Origin: a virus
DNA length: 25,705 nucleotides
Virus record (IMG/VR): IMGVR_UViG_3300034118_000868
Span: 1-25,705 of that record
Strand: one strand, 5' to 3'
How positions within the stretch are numbered: position 1 is the first letter of the stretch; each line of letters opens with the position of its first letter. The translations under genes and the position numbers were made by a program. The notes below the pieces were generated by a model. It saw only the letters and a list, made by a program, of their open reading frames with translations. It made no database searches and had not been told where the DNA came from. Shown here piece by piece: positions 15,250-22,763 of this stretch.

Positions 15250-15324
15250 CTATACTTGCTCCATGATCGCGTCTGCCCTATTCCTGTTCGTCCTGGCCGC
15301 CATGGCCACCGCGGTGGTGCTCAT
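15250..15324 (-). CDS. 24-codon bridging mini-gene between the GT frame and the tape measure
   Basis: The frame starts in an ATGA overlap with the stop of the T frame and ends with a TAG directly abutting the tape measure ATG. It would encode a 24-residue basic peptide (MSTTAVAMAARTNRNRADAI...). It fills the only gap in this part of the operon and contains the tape measure's ribosome site. It is either a translational relay or a tiny gene; no family is known to me. Confidence 0.4.
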   Translation of the reverse strand: MSTTAVAMAARTNRNRADAIMEQV

Positions 15325-15734
15325 TCCGATCCTGCTGCTGCGCGTCGCCTGGCTGTGGTGGACCCTGGTCCACCGGCCTCGCTGAACGCCTCCAGCGCGG
15401 CGGACTCCATCACCCGCAGGCCGGCGAACACCTCCGGCCACTCCCGCCAGGCCACACCCAGGCCGCGCAATACCGTCGGCGTGATCGCCGAGTAGTCCAT
15501 GCCGGTGACGCCGCCCATGGGGGCCGAGCGCCACTGGGTGGCCAGGCCCATGAATGTCGTGACGGTCTGCCAGTTGCACGGCCATACCTCGTAATCCCCT
15601 TTCGTTCCGGCACCGAGCTGCTCGGCCAGGCGCTCGATGTCGTCCTCCGCCGCGCCGAACAGGCGCAATTCGCGGCGCAGTTCGGCGTCGTCGGCTCGGC
15701 CGCCTAGTGCCCAGTGGCGGCCGGCGGCGGCGAG
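15321..15734 (-). CDS. T-like part of the tail assembly chaperone, made by -1 frameshifting (GT; DUF1799-like)
   Basis: This frame is open from the slippery site in the end of the G gene to a TGA at 15321 and encodes 137 residues. It resembles the DUF1799 phage family (NWQTVTTFMGLATQWRSAP, then MGGVTGMDYSAI). It lacks a good own start: only a TTG at 15668 with no ribosome site. Reading through the shift gives a 240-residue GT fusion, 103 residues from G and 137 from T. In lambda, gpG and gpGT coat the tape measure before tube assembly, with GT the minor product. Gene order (tail tube, G, GT, tape measure) matches lambda. Confidence 0.85.
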   Translation of the reverse strand, partial: LAAAGRHWALGGRADDAELRRELRLFGAAEDDIERLAEQLGAGTKGDYEVWPCNWQTVTTFMGLATQWRSAPMGGVTGMDYSAITPTVLRGLGVAWREWPEVFAGLRVMESAALEAFSEAGGPGSTTARRRAAAGSE

Positions 15735-15740
15735 TTTTTT
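15697..15740 (-). promoter_or_regulatory. Programmed -1 ribosomal frameshift signal
   Basis: The heptamer A AAA AAC (15740-15734) is in the right phase of the G frame (CTA AAA AAC), a classical bacterial -1 slippery site. Ten bases later CGGCCGCC (15723-15716) pairs perfectly with GGCGGCCG (15704-15697) around an 11-base loop. This stem would pause ribosomes. The G stop codon lies at the loop/stem border. Confidence 0.88.
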
Positions 15741-16042
15741 AGCTGCGGCGCCCCGGCCAGCTCGGCCAGGTAGGCCTTGGCGATCTGGCTGCCAAGTCCC
15801 GGGTAGGCGGCCAGCATCTCGGCCAGGTTCTCATCGGAGAAGTCGGCGTCGAAGTCTTTGCGCGTCCAACCGCACACCACTGCCTTGGTGATGTCGTTGT
15901 CGTTGCTGGCGCCTTCCAGCACGTTCTGCAGCTCCTCCTGGCCGAAGTGGCGGCCCTCGAAGGTGCAGATTTGACGGCCTTCGCCCGGGGCGTGCAGGGT
16001 GGCCTTGAACGGGAAGGTGGCTTTCGGTTTGATCTTGAACAT
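15704..16042 (-). CDS. Tail assembly chaperone, G-like
   Basis: A 112-residue protein directly after the tail tube gene, in the place of lambda gpG. It has a small beta-rich start (KPKATFPFKATLHAPGEG) followed by helices (EEELQ-like segment GQEELQNVLEGASNDND; LAEMLAAYPGLGSQIAKAYLAELAG). The frameshift site is ten codons before the stop, so most of G is shared with GT. The start has AGGA seven bases upstream. Confidence 0.86.
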   Translation of the reverse strand: MFKIKPKATFPFKATLHAPGEGRQICTFEGRHFGQEELQNVLEGASNDNDITKAVVCGWTRKDFDADFSDENLAEMLAAYPGLGSQIAKAYLAELAGAPQLKNSPPPAATGH

Positions 16043-16082
16043 GTCTGTTTCCTGGTTGGGCGCGGCCGGGCCGCGCCGTGGG

Positions 16083-17012
16083 TTACTTGATGGTGAGCAC
16101 CAGCTCGTCGTTGCCGGAATTCGGCGTCATCACCAGGTCGAAGGCGATCAGCATCTGGCCGTCGACCTCTTGCCGAGTCGGGTTGGTGAGCTGGACTTTG
16201 GGGCCGTCGATCTGGACGATGTTGCCGGCGGCGGTGCCATGGATGACCTGGAAGGCGTTCAGGGCGCCCGACTCGACCAGCTGGATCAGGGCGCGCTCCT
16301 CGGTGGCCGAGGCGTCGATCACCACCTTGGCGACCGGCTCGCGGTCGGTGATCTCGACGCTCTCGCGGCCGACCAGCGGGGTGTGCTTGACCTGGTTGGC
16401 CAGGTTGACGTTGCAGCTTTCCCAGCTGTAGGTGCTGCCGGCAATGGTGATGAGGCCGGAGTTGGTATCGGTGACCGCGAGCGGCTGGGTATAGGTCGGC
16501 AGGGTGCCGCTGGGGTTGGCGACGATGGTGGGTGTGCCGCCATAGAGACCCTCAAAATTGAAGGTGTACATGGGGATGTCGCCCACGCTCAGGTTCAGCT
16601 CGACGTTGCCGCGGGCGCCCAGCAACTTGTAGAGCAGGCCGTCGTCGTGGCCGTAAATGGTCGTTGACTCGAATGCCGCGCTGATCGGCTTGTATTCCAC
16701 CTTGACCCCGGCGCTGATGGTCTGGGCCAGGCCGCAGGCGCGCAGCAGGTCGGCATAGGCCGGCGCGGTGCCGGCGGCGCCGGCGCCGGCGACTTCGACG
16801 CCGAATTTGACGCTGGACTTGGTGGTGGTCATCACCGAGCCTGGCGCGCCCAGGTACGGCCGGATGACCTTGCGCTTGGCGAACGCGGCCTCAATGCCGT
16901 TGAGCTGGATATCGCCACATAGAACGGCATTGGCGATCAGGGGGCTCGAGTCCTGGCCTGAGGTGGTTTCGATCTTGGCCAGCAAGACGCGCTTTTTCGA
17001 TAGACGGGCCAT
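16083..17012 (-). CDS. Major tail (tube) protein
   Basis: A 309-residue protein of the siphovirus tail tube class. It begins MARLSKKRVLLAKIETTSGQ and has GIEAAFAKRKVIRPYLGAPG, typical of long tail tube proteins, then a beta-rich body (MYTFNFEGLYGG; STYSWESCNVNLANQVKH) and a C-terminal beta region ending VMTPNSGNDELVLTIK. It polymerises as hexameric rings around the tape measure. AAGGAG lies six bases before the ATG. Position between the tail terminator and the G/GT chaperones fits. Confidence 0.92.
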   Translation of the reverse strand: MARLSKKRVLLAKIETTSGQDSSPLIANAVLCGDIQLNGIEAAFAKRKVIRPYLGAPGSVMTTTKSSVKFGVEVAGAGAAGTAPAYADLLRACGLAQTISAGVKVEYKPISAAFESTTIYGHDDGLLYKLLGARGNVELNLSVGDIPMYTFNFEGLYGGTPTIVANPSGTLPTYTQPLAVTDTNSGLITIAGSTYSWESCNVNLANQVKHTPLVGRESVEITDREPVAKVVIDASATEERALIQLVESGALNAFQVIHGTAAGNIVQIDGPKVQLTNPTRQEVDGQMLIAFDLVMTPNSGNDELVLTIK

Positions 17013-17015
17013 GGC

Positions 17016-17243
17016 TTACTCCTTGGTGGATTTCGGGGTGGGGGTGTCGACAGCCGGCGCGGGCGCGGGCGTCACGTCGGCCGGTGCAGACGTCTGCACC
17101 GCAACAACGGGCGGGGGGCTGCCCCGGTCAGGTGCTTGGGTTTGCGCCACCAGGTGACGCACGCCGGTAGTCGGGTCGATCTCATAACTGCCGCCCTGGC
17201 CGTCGTATTCATCGGCCGCGGGGATGGGTGAGGCTTTGGCCAT
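17016..17243 (-). CDS. Small Pro/Ala-rich phage protein
   Basis: A 75-residue, probably disordered protein (PPPVVAVQTSAPADVTPAPAPAV) with a short ordered start (DEYDGQGGSYEIDPTTGVRHLV). Two ATG codons are adjacent at 17246 and 17243. AAGGAG is two bases from the first and five from the second, so the second is preferred. Such small proteins are frequent between tail terminator and tube genes; the function is unknown. Confidence 0.75.
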   Translation of the reverse strand: MAKASPIPAADEYDGQGGSYEIDPTTGVRHLVAQTQAPDRGSPPPVVAVQTSAPADVTPAPAPAVDTPTPKSTKE

Positions 17244-17677
17244 CATGACTCCTTGGAGGTTTCGGTGGTTCGGTACACGACCTGGAAGGTCATCGTGATC
17301 TTGGCGCTGCCCTCGCCCAGCTCGTCCTTGATCCGCTCGGTCGCGCCCTCGAGGGTATCGATGGCCAGGCCGCCTAGTTCCGGGGCGGCGAGGATCCGGC
17401 CGGCGGCCTCGGTGGCGATCGGGTCGGCGGCCACCAGGGGCGTGGCGCCATTGGCCAGGACGCTGACGTGCACCAGCACGCTGCGCTGTTTCGCCCCGGT
17501 GACCGGCCGGGTCGGCGGCGACTCATCGCCAAGCTCGACGCACAGCAGCGGGTAGTCGGCCGAGTCCAGGGCATCGAGCGGGTCGCGCAATACCTCCGCC
17601 GCCGTCATGCCGGTCAGGGGCGGCACGGTCAGCCGGGTGATGATGGCCTGGGCGATCTGTTCGGCTTTGCTGGTCAT
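17243..17677 (-). CDS. Tail terminator / minor tail protein (gpU-like)
   Basis: A 144-residue protein with an N-terminal helix (KAEQIAQAIITRL), then DYPLLCVELGDESP and a beta strand set (QRSVLVHVSVLANG; KITMTFQVVYRT), the pattern of tail terminator proteins that cap the tail tube. AAGG lies six bases before the ATG. It sits between the FII-like connector and the tube gene, as in lambda-like phages. Confidence 0.83.
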   Translation of the reverse strand: MTSKAEQIAQAIITRLTVPPLTGMTAAEVLRDPLDALDSADYPLLCVELGDESPPTRPVTGAKQRSVLVHVSVLANGATPLVAADPIATEAAGRILAAPELGGLAIDTLEGATERIKDELGEGSAKITMTFQVVYRTTETSKES

Positions 17678-17678
17678 G

Positions 17679-17969
17679 TCAGACCTTGCGCAGTGTGAGG
17701 CGGCGGACCGAGCCGTCGTCTATCGGCCAGATCTCGCGCACCTTATAGCTGGTGCCCGAGATGGTGACCGTGGCGCCGGCCCGGATACTGGGCAGGCTGA
17801 GCGCCGACAGCTCGATGGTGTAGTCGTTGCTGATCCCGGCACCGGACAGCGCCGCGGCGCCCGGCGCGGTGAAGTAACCGCGCGCGGTCTGCGTTGCCCC
17901 GTCGACAGCGACACTGATGTCGGTGCCGAACTCGGCATACAGGGCGGCAAGGTCCGGGCCGAAGTCCAT
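17679..17969 (-). CDS. Head-tail joining protein (gpFII-like)
   Basis: A 96-residue beta-rich protein starting MDFGPDLAALYAEFG, with a loop about residue 30-40 and a C-terminal SGTSYKVREIWPIDDGSVRRLTL, which matches the general plan of lambda gpFII (DF.. start, strand, then VDRVSPDDGG-like end). It would form the interface between the completed head and the tail terminator. The ribosome site is weak. Confidence 0.82.
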   Translation of the reverse strand: MDFGPDLAALYAEFGTDISVAVDGATQTARGYFTAPGAAALSGAGISNDYTIELSALSLPSIRAGATVTISGTSYKVREIWPIDDGSVRRLTLRKV

Positions 17970-17971
17970 GC

Positions 17972-18469
17972 TCAGTCAACGATGGCGGAGATGGCCTGCG
18001 GGCTGGCGTGGCGGGCGCCGTGCAGGGCATACATGACCGCGCCGACGGCGTTGGCCATGAGCAGGCTGTCGACGCGGATACAGTCGAAACCGTTGGCCAC
18101 GTCCAGGTCAGAGGCCGCCACCTCGATCACGTACATAAGATTCTTGTTGTCCGTGGTGTCGGTGGTGAAGGTGTTGCTGGTGACGGCGGTATCGGTCAGG
18201 GTATCGCCGGCGGCGCAGTCGACGTTGGCCCGCATGGAGCTGAATGCCAGGGCCTTCTCGTCGGTGCCGGCCACGGCGGTGGCCTGCTTGAGGGTGATGG
18301 CGGCACCGGTGACGGTGGCGGCGTTGTCGACCAGGATGATGATGGTGGCGCGGTCATAGCCCTTCAGGCTGACGTAATCGCAGTCGCCGTTGGTGGTGGC
18401 CAGGGCGCCGATGATGGGGGAGCCCATCACCAGCTTGGCGACATCGGTCAGGGGGACGTTGGGGTGCAT
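17972..18469 (-). CDS. Probable head structural protein after the capsid gene
   Basis: A 165-residue beta-rich protein (KGYDRATIIILVDNAATVTGAAITLKQ; NLMYVIEVAASDLD; GFDCIRVDSLL) that lies right after the major capsid frame. In this slot phages carry head decoration or completion proteins. The composition fits a virion protein, but I do not recognise the family. AAAGGA lies about six bases before the ATG. Confidence 0.78.
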   Translation of the reverse strand: MHPNVPLTDVAKLVMGSPIIGALATTNGDCDYVSLKGYDRATIIILVDNAATVTGAAITLKQATAVAGTDEKALAFSSMRANVDCAAGDTLTDTAVTSNTFTTDTTDNKNLMYVIEVAASDLDVANGFDCIRVDSLLMANAVGAVMYALHGARHASPQAISAIVD

Positions 18470-18514
18470 GGTGTGTCCTTTCGGTCATGGGCCGGCCCGG
18501 GCCGGCCCGTAGGG

Positions 18515-19816
18515 TTAGGCGCGTGCGGCCAGGGTGGCGAAGTGGCTGCGGGTGGCGGCGCTGTTGGGCGGCGTCACGGCGGCGGACAGGGAGGGCTGGC
18601 CATCCATGCGGAACACCAGCTTGTAGGCGACGATGTCCTGGTCGAAGTGCAGGTGCATGGACTCGCTGAAGGATTCGCCGCCGGCCTTGGTGATGGAGCG
18701 GTAGCCGCCCATGTTGGCCAGGATCAGGTCGCCGACATCGCCGACGGTGTCACAGGCGTCGGTTTCGATCAGGGGCCGGCCGAGCAGGAAGCCGTTGGGC
18801 GCGCCCTGGAAGCCCTGGTTGTTCGGCACCCAGATCGGGTTGCTGTTGAGCGACAGGGTGATGATCTGGGGGAAGGCGTCCGGGTTGTGCAGCCATACCA
18901 CCGGGCCGCCGGCCTTGAACACCCGGGCGTACATCTTGGCGATGTTGGCGGCGACGATGGAGTCGGCGGCCTGGCTGGTTTCCTTGGCGACCTCCACCAC
19001 GGAGCCGCCGCGCAGGATGCCCAGGGGCTGGCCGACGCCGGTGCCGTTGATGATGGCGTCGTTGGACTTCCAACGCACGGCCTGGCCCATCTTGTTGCGC
19101 AGGTAGGCGGCCATGGCCTGGGTATCGGCCAGCAGCTCGTCGGTGGCCTTGACCATGCACACCAGCTTTTTCAGGCGCAGGTGGTCGAGACTGAGCACCG
19201 GCTTGCGCTCGGTGTTGGTATCGCCCTCGCCTTCCCAGTTCGCGATGACGCCGGTGGAGCCCCAGGGCGTGGTCTCGTCTTTGGGGAAGGACATGCTGTT
19301 GCCGGTGACCGGGGTGGAGTCGGTCATGGCCAGCAGGGAGTCTTCTTCCATGGCCAGGGCGGCGATGGCTTGGGCGAACTGGGGCGGGACGGCGAAACCG
19401 CCGTCGCCGCCGCTGCCTTCGTTGGCGTAGCTGGTGGCGGCGGCGCGTACCAGGCGCTCGTCGACGCGACCATTGCCGAGGGCGGCGTTGCGCACGTGGT
19501 GGGCAAATTCGCCGAAGTGTTTGAAACCGTTGGTCTGGGCGTCCAGGTTGTCCTGGGCCCGAGCCCCGGCGCCATAGGTGGCGTGGGCCGGGCCGGCGGC
19601 CATGGCCTTCATCAGGGCGGCGTTGAGCTGGTCTTTTTCCCAGCCCTCGGCGACGGCCTGCATGGCCAAGGCTTCGCCGCCGAACTTGGCGTAGGCCTTA
19701 CCGGTGTCGATCAGATCGCGGTTACGGGCCTGGATGTCGGCCAGGGCCTTGGCTTGGATGGCCTGCACATCCACCGGAGCGGCGGGGGCAGGGGCGGTGG
19801 TGGCGGGATCAGCCAT
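18515..19816 (-). CDS. Nested in-frame capsid product from an internal start
   Basis: Inside the protease-capsid frame, Met246 (MADPATTAPAPAAP) is preceded by AGGAG with a 7-base spacer, a better ribosome site than many gene starts here. Initiation there gives a 433-residue scaffold-plus-capsid protein without the protease, matching the length of stand-alone HK97-type capsid precursors. It is analogous to lambda Nu3, which is made from an internal start in C. It would solve the stoichiometry problem of the fusion. This is inferred from the sequence, not shown. Confidence 0.6.
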   Translation of the reverse strand: MADPATTAPAPAAPVDVQAIQAKALADIQARNRDLIDTGKAYAKFGGEALAMQAVAEGWEKDQLNAALMKAMAAGPAHATYGAGARAQDNLDAQTNGFKHFGEFAHHVRNAALGNGRVDERLVRAAATSYANEGSGGDGGFAVPPQFAQAIAALAMEEDSLLAMTDSTPVTGNSMSFPKDETTPWGSTGVIANWEGEGDTNTERKPVLSLDHLRLKKLVCMVKATDELLADTQAMAAYLRNKMGQAVRWKSNDAIINGTGVGQPLGILRGGSVVEVAKETSQAADSIVAANIAKMYARVFKAGGPVVWLHNPDAFPQIITLSLNSNPIWVPNNQGFQGAPNGFLLGRPLIETDACDTVGDVGDLILANMGGYRSITKAGGESFSESMHLHFDQDIVAYKLVFRMDGQPSLSAAVTPPNSAATRSHFATLAARA

Positions 19817-20551
19817 GGTGGTGCTCCTAGTGATTGCGGGTTCGGGCGGGGTTTGCTTGGTGCGGACTTCGCCCGGTTTCGGGTCCGCTGCAATGGTGTG
19901 ATTCAGGTTGTGGCGGGCCTGGATGCAGGCGCGCAGGCTGGCGGCGATCTGCTCTACCGGCCGGGTACGGGCCGGCGGCGGTGCGAGTTCGCCGCGGATG
20001 ATCTCGGGGTCCGTGACGATTGCGTCGACGAAACCCTGGTCCAGGCAGTCCTGCGGGGCGAAGTGGTGGTCGGTCCCGTCCAGGTAGGCCTTGACATCGA
20101 CGCCAGTGAGGCGGAGGTAGTCGTCGGCGAAGATGGCGGTGATCTCGTCGAGCATGTCGGCGACTTCGCGCAACTGCTCGGCGGTGCCCGATACGTCCTC
20201 AGCCCAGGGCTTGTGGATCATGATGCCGCTGGCATTGGCGGCGATCTCGCGGCGCTTGCCGCTCATGGCGATCAGCGAGGCGATGGAATAAGCGCGGTCT
20301 TCGACCCGGGTGGTGATGGCGTGCGGGTAAGACTTGATGGCCTCGGCGATGCGCAGGCCCTGGATATAGCTGCCGCCGATGGAGTTGATGCAGATCAACA
20401 GCGGCGTGCCCATGGCGGCGTACCAATTGAGGGCGTCGATGAAGTAGTCGGCATCGACCGCGTCGCCGTCGTCCCAGTAGCCGATGACACCGTCGATCTC
20501 GATCTCGACCTGGTTGGCCTGCATGGCGCGGATGCGGATTTTTTGGCTCAT
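18515..20551 (-). CDS. ClpP-type prohead protease fused to HK97-fold major capsid protein
   Basis: A 678-residue polyprotein. Residues 1-180 are a ClpP-like serine protease: ICINSIGGSYIQG, then AYSIASLIAMSG with probable catalytic Ser89, and MIHKPW with His113. Residues about 246-380 are Ala/Gln-rich and helical, like a scaffold or delta domain. From about 385 (GGFAVPPQFAQAIAAL) to the end is an HK97-type capsid: KATDELLADTQAM, then GTGVGQPLGIL. The protease would cut itself and the scaffold from the capsid during prohead maturation. Gene-fused protease-capsids are known in some phages. GGAGAA precedes the ATG, which overlaps the portal stop. An internal start is listed separately. Confidence 0.93.
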   Translation of the reverse strand: MSQKIRIRAMQANQVEIEIDGVIGYWDDGDAVDADYFIDALNWYAAMGTPLLICINSIGGSYIQGLRIAEAIKSYPHAITTRVEDRAYSIASLIAMSGKRREIAANASGIMIHKPWAEDVSGTAEQLREVADMLDEITAIFADDYLRLTGVDVKAYLDGTDHHFAPQDCLDQGFVDAIVTDPEIIRGELAPPPARTRPVEQIAASLRACIQARHNLNHTIAADPKPGEVRTKQTPPEPAITRSTTMADPATTAPAPAAPVDVQAIQAKALADIQARNRDLIDTGKAYAKFGGEALAMQAVAEGWEKDQLNAALMKAMAAGPAHATYGAGARAQDNLDAQTNGFKHFGEFAHHVRNAALGNGRVDERLVRAAATSYANEGSGGDGGFAVPPQFAQAIAALAMEEDSLLAMTDSTPVTGNSMSFPKDETTPWGSTGVIANWEGEGDTNTERKPVLSLDHLRLKKLVCMVKATDELLADTQAMAAYLRNKMGQAVRWKSNDAIINGTGVGQPLGILRGGSVVEVAKETSQAADSIVAANIAKMYARVFKAGGPVVWLHNPDAFPQIITLSLNSNPIWVPNNQGFQGAPNGFLLGRPLIETDACDTVGDVGDLILANMGGYRSITKAGGESFSESMHLHFDQDIVAYKLVFRMDGQPSLSAAVTPPNSAATRSHFATLAARA

Positions 20552-22158
20552 GCCGGAATTTCTCCATTGACGGGCGCGGGCGGCGCTTGGTTGTAGTTCG
20601 GAGCCTGGACGGCGGCATCGAGGTCGACGCCATACTTGGCGGCCAGCGCGCGGTCTTGCTGGCGCTCGATGAGCAGGTCTTCCAGGTCGATGCCGCGCTC
20701 GGCCAGGACGCGGCGGTGGCTGGTGAGGCAGCCCTTGATCTGCTGGAGCTTGGCTTCGACATCGTCCTTAGGATTGACCCAATCCCATCGGCGGCCCTGG
20801 AAGCTGGGCGCGTTGAACTTGTCGATCTTGCTGGCGGGCAGGTAATCGAAGGGGCGGGCTGGAGACAGGAAGCCGTAGCTCAGGAACGCGCTGTAGGTGT
20901 CGCGCGACTTGCTGTCAATCAGCCAGTCCTGGATCAAGGTCCAGGAATCCCGGTCGTCCAGTACGGCGTGGCGGATGCTGGTCCAGGTGACGCCCTGGCG
21001 GTCGTTGCTCAGGCTCTCGTAGGCGACGTTGAGGCCGGAGGCGATGCCGCGCACACCGGCCAGGACGAACGGGCCGTAGTTGGCGTCCGGGTAGTTTGGC
21101 ACCCAGGACGCGGGCTCGGTGCCGGCGGGCAGGATGTCGACGGCGCCCTTGCTGGAGCGCCAGACGAAGGTGCCGTCGTTTTCCTCGCCATCGGTCATGG
21201 CGGCGGCGGCGCCCGGCTCGGTCTCCTTTAGCATCATGACCTTCTCGGCGCCGATGCGGGCGGCGATGATGGCGGCCTCGTTGTACTCGCCCATCTGGTA
21301 CAGGCGGGTCATGGCGGCGTGGATCCAGGGCACGCCGCGCACTTGCTCGGGCCGCATCGGCACGAAGTAGTGGCGCACCACGTCGGCGCTGTAGCGGGTG
21401 CGGCTGTAGCCGGCGCGGCCGAGGCTGTCGCCGGGGTGGCGATCGCGCAGCCAGTAGGCCACTGGGCGTCCTGCCGGGGAGAGCTCGACGCCCATGATGA
21501 TGCGGCTGCCGTCGGGCCGGTCTTCGTTCAGGGTCTCGTCGAGCCAGTCGGCTTCGATCATCTGCAGGCGGAAGCCCCAGCGGCTGGTTGGGTCGGAGAC
21601 GATCTTTTCCAGGACTTCACCGTCGCGGGCGATGGTGCGGATGAGCAGGCGCTCATAGGCGGCGCGGCCGAGTTGGCCGGTGACATCGTATTCGCCGCGG
21701 CGGGAGAACAGGGCGTACTCGCGCTCGAAGATGCGATTGGCGGCGGCGTCCATGACGGTGCGGCCATCCGGGCCGATATTGCCGACCCGGCTTTGCAGGC
21801 TGACGCCCTGGGCACCGACCACGTTGGTCTCGACCAGGGCCAGGAAGCGTTTGACCAGCGGGTCGTCGCGTTCCAGGGAGCGCGAGCGGGCGCGCATGGT
21901 GGTCAGGGTGTAGCGCAAGGCCTGGTTGGCGTTGCTGTGGCTGGCGATCCAGTTGGCGTTGTGGCGCTGGATGGTGCCACCGGCATACTCGGCCCGGACC
22001 CGGGCGCGGTGGTGGGCGAGCACATGGGGCGGCTTGACCGCCTCGGAGCGCACGGCGGCCCAAGTGTTCAGGCGGCGCGGCGCGGGCATCGGCTGGCCGG
22101 CCTGGCGGACGCGCACCGGGCCCAGGGTTACGTCGGCGAGGATTGGCGTGGTCGTCAT
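20548..22158 (-). CDS. Portal protein, lambda gpB family
   Basis: A 536-residue portal protein, the dodecameric ring through which DNA is packaged and leaves. Family features: N-terminal HRARVRAEYAGG and RYTLTTMRARSRSLERDDPL, then VVGAQGVSLQSR, a segment EVLEKIVSD, WLDETLNED, IIMGVELSPAGRPVAYWL, and the C-terminal DYLPASKIDKFN. The length matches gpB. It overlaps the protease-capsid start by four bases. The last 30 residues are Pro/Ala-rich and may be flexible. Confidence 0.93.
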   Translation of the reverse strand: MTTTPILADVTLGPVRVRQAGQPMPAPRRLNTWAAVRSEAVKPPHVLAHHRARVRAEYAGGTIQRHNANWIASHSNANQALRYTLTTMRARSRSLERDDPLVKRFLALVETNVVGAQGVSLQSRVGNIGPDGRTVMDAAANRIFEREYALFSRRGEYDVTGQLGRAAYERLLIRTIARDGEVLEKIVSDPTSRWGFRLQMIEADWLDETLNEDRPDGSRIIMGVELSPAGRPVAYWLRDRHPGDSLGRAGYSRTRYSADVVRHYFVPMRPEQVRGVPWIHAAMTRLYQMGEYNEAAIIAARIGAEKVMMLKETEPGAAAAMTDGEENDGTFVWRSSKGAVDILPAGTEPASWVPNYPDANYGPFVLAGVRGIASGLNVAYESLSNDRQGVTWTSIRHAVLDDRDSWTLIQDWLIDSKSRDTYSAFLSYGFLSPARPFDYLPASKIDKFNAPSFQGRRWDWVNPKDDVEAKLQQIKGCLTSHRRVLAERGIDLEDLLIERQQDRALAAKYGVDLDAAVQAPNYNQAPPAPVNGEIPA

Positions 22159-22160
22159 GG

Positions 22161-22721
22161 TCAGCCCACGAAGTGCATGCGGTTGCGACTGGGCAGACCT
22201 TGCCGGCGCCGCTCGGCGGCCTCTTCGCGCTGCACTTCGACCTTGAGCTGGTTGCGCAGCGTGGTCAGGCCGCCGGCGTCGCGGGTCAGGCTGCGGTCGG
22301 CCAGGGCGCTGGTGACCACGTCCAGGCGGCCTGAGCTGCCGCGGCTGAGCAGCTCGGCTTCGACATAGTCGAGCAGGGTACGGGCAAAGGTGCGGCCATC
22401 GATGGCGACGGCGGCGCTGTAGTCGGGCAGGACAGTGGTCTTGCCGCGGTCGACCTCATGGCGCTCGGTGGCGTTTCCGACCACAGCGACCCAGTCATAG
22501 GCACCGGCGCCGTAGGTGGCTGTGATGGCCTTGGCCACGGTGGCGAGATAAGCATCGCCATCGGCCGCGGCGACGACGTTGAAATAGTGGGTGGCGGTGC
22601 GGAAGTAGTAAGTGAGCGTCCAACCATCGCCCGCCGGGTAGTCGGACAGGTCGTCCCGGCGCCAGGTCCAGGTATCGCCGGCGCGCAGTTCTGTGGGTTC
22701 GGTGGTTTGGATGGATGCCAT
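22161..22721 (-). CDS. Head-tail connector with gpW-like C-terminal part
   Basis: A 186-residue protein between the terminase and portal genes, the position of lambda gpW. The last ~60 residues (SLTRDAGGLTTLRNQLKVE, then EAAERRRQGLPSRNRMHFVG) resemble the gpW ending, in which a helix is followed by a basic RRRG-type tail. In front of it is a ~115-residue beta-rich domain (TWTWRRDDLSDYPAGDGWTL; YDWVAVVGNATERHEV) that lambda gpW (68 residues) does not have. ATGs lie at 22733 and 22721; neither has a good ribosome site and I chose the second. Function in closing the portal is inferred. Confidence 0.75.
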   Translation of the reverse strand: MASIQTTEPTELRAGDTWTWRRDDLSDYPAGDGWTLTYYFRTATHYFNVVAAADGDAYLATVAKAITATYGAGAYDWVAVVGNATERHEVDRGKTTVLPDYSAAVAIDGRTFARTLLDYVEAELLSRGSSGRLDVVTSALADRSLTRDAGGLTTLRNQLKVEVQREEAAERRRQGLPSRNRMHFVG

Positions 22722-22763
22722 GGGGCGAAGCATGGCAAGCGGTTGTGGACTCGTAGGGCCGAG

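Noticed and set aside
15264-15386. A 40-residue hydrophobic frame on the + strand
   Set aside because: It would make a good membrane span but has no ribosome site and opposes the operon; the coupled 24-codon frame on the - strand explains the same gap better.
18008-20596. A very long + strand open frame opposite the capsid and protease genes
   Set aside because: It is Gly/Val/Asp-rich nonsense typical of the antisense frame of a GC-rich gene; the - strand holds clear protease and capsid motifs.
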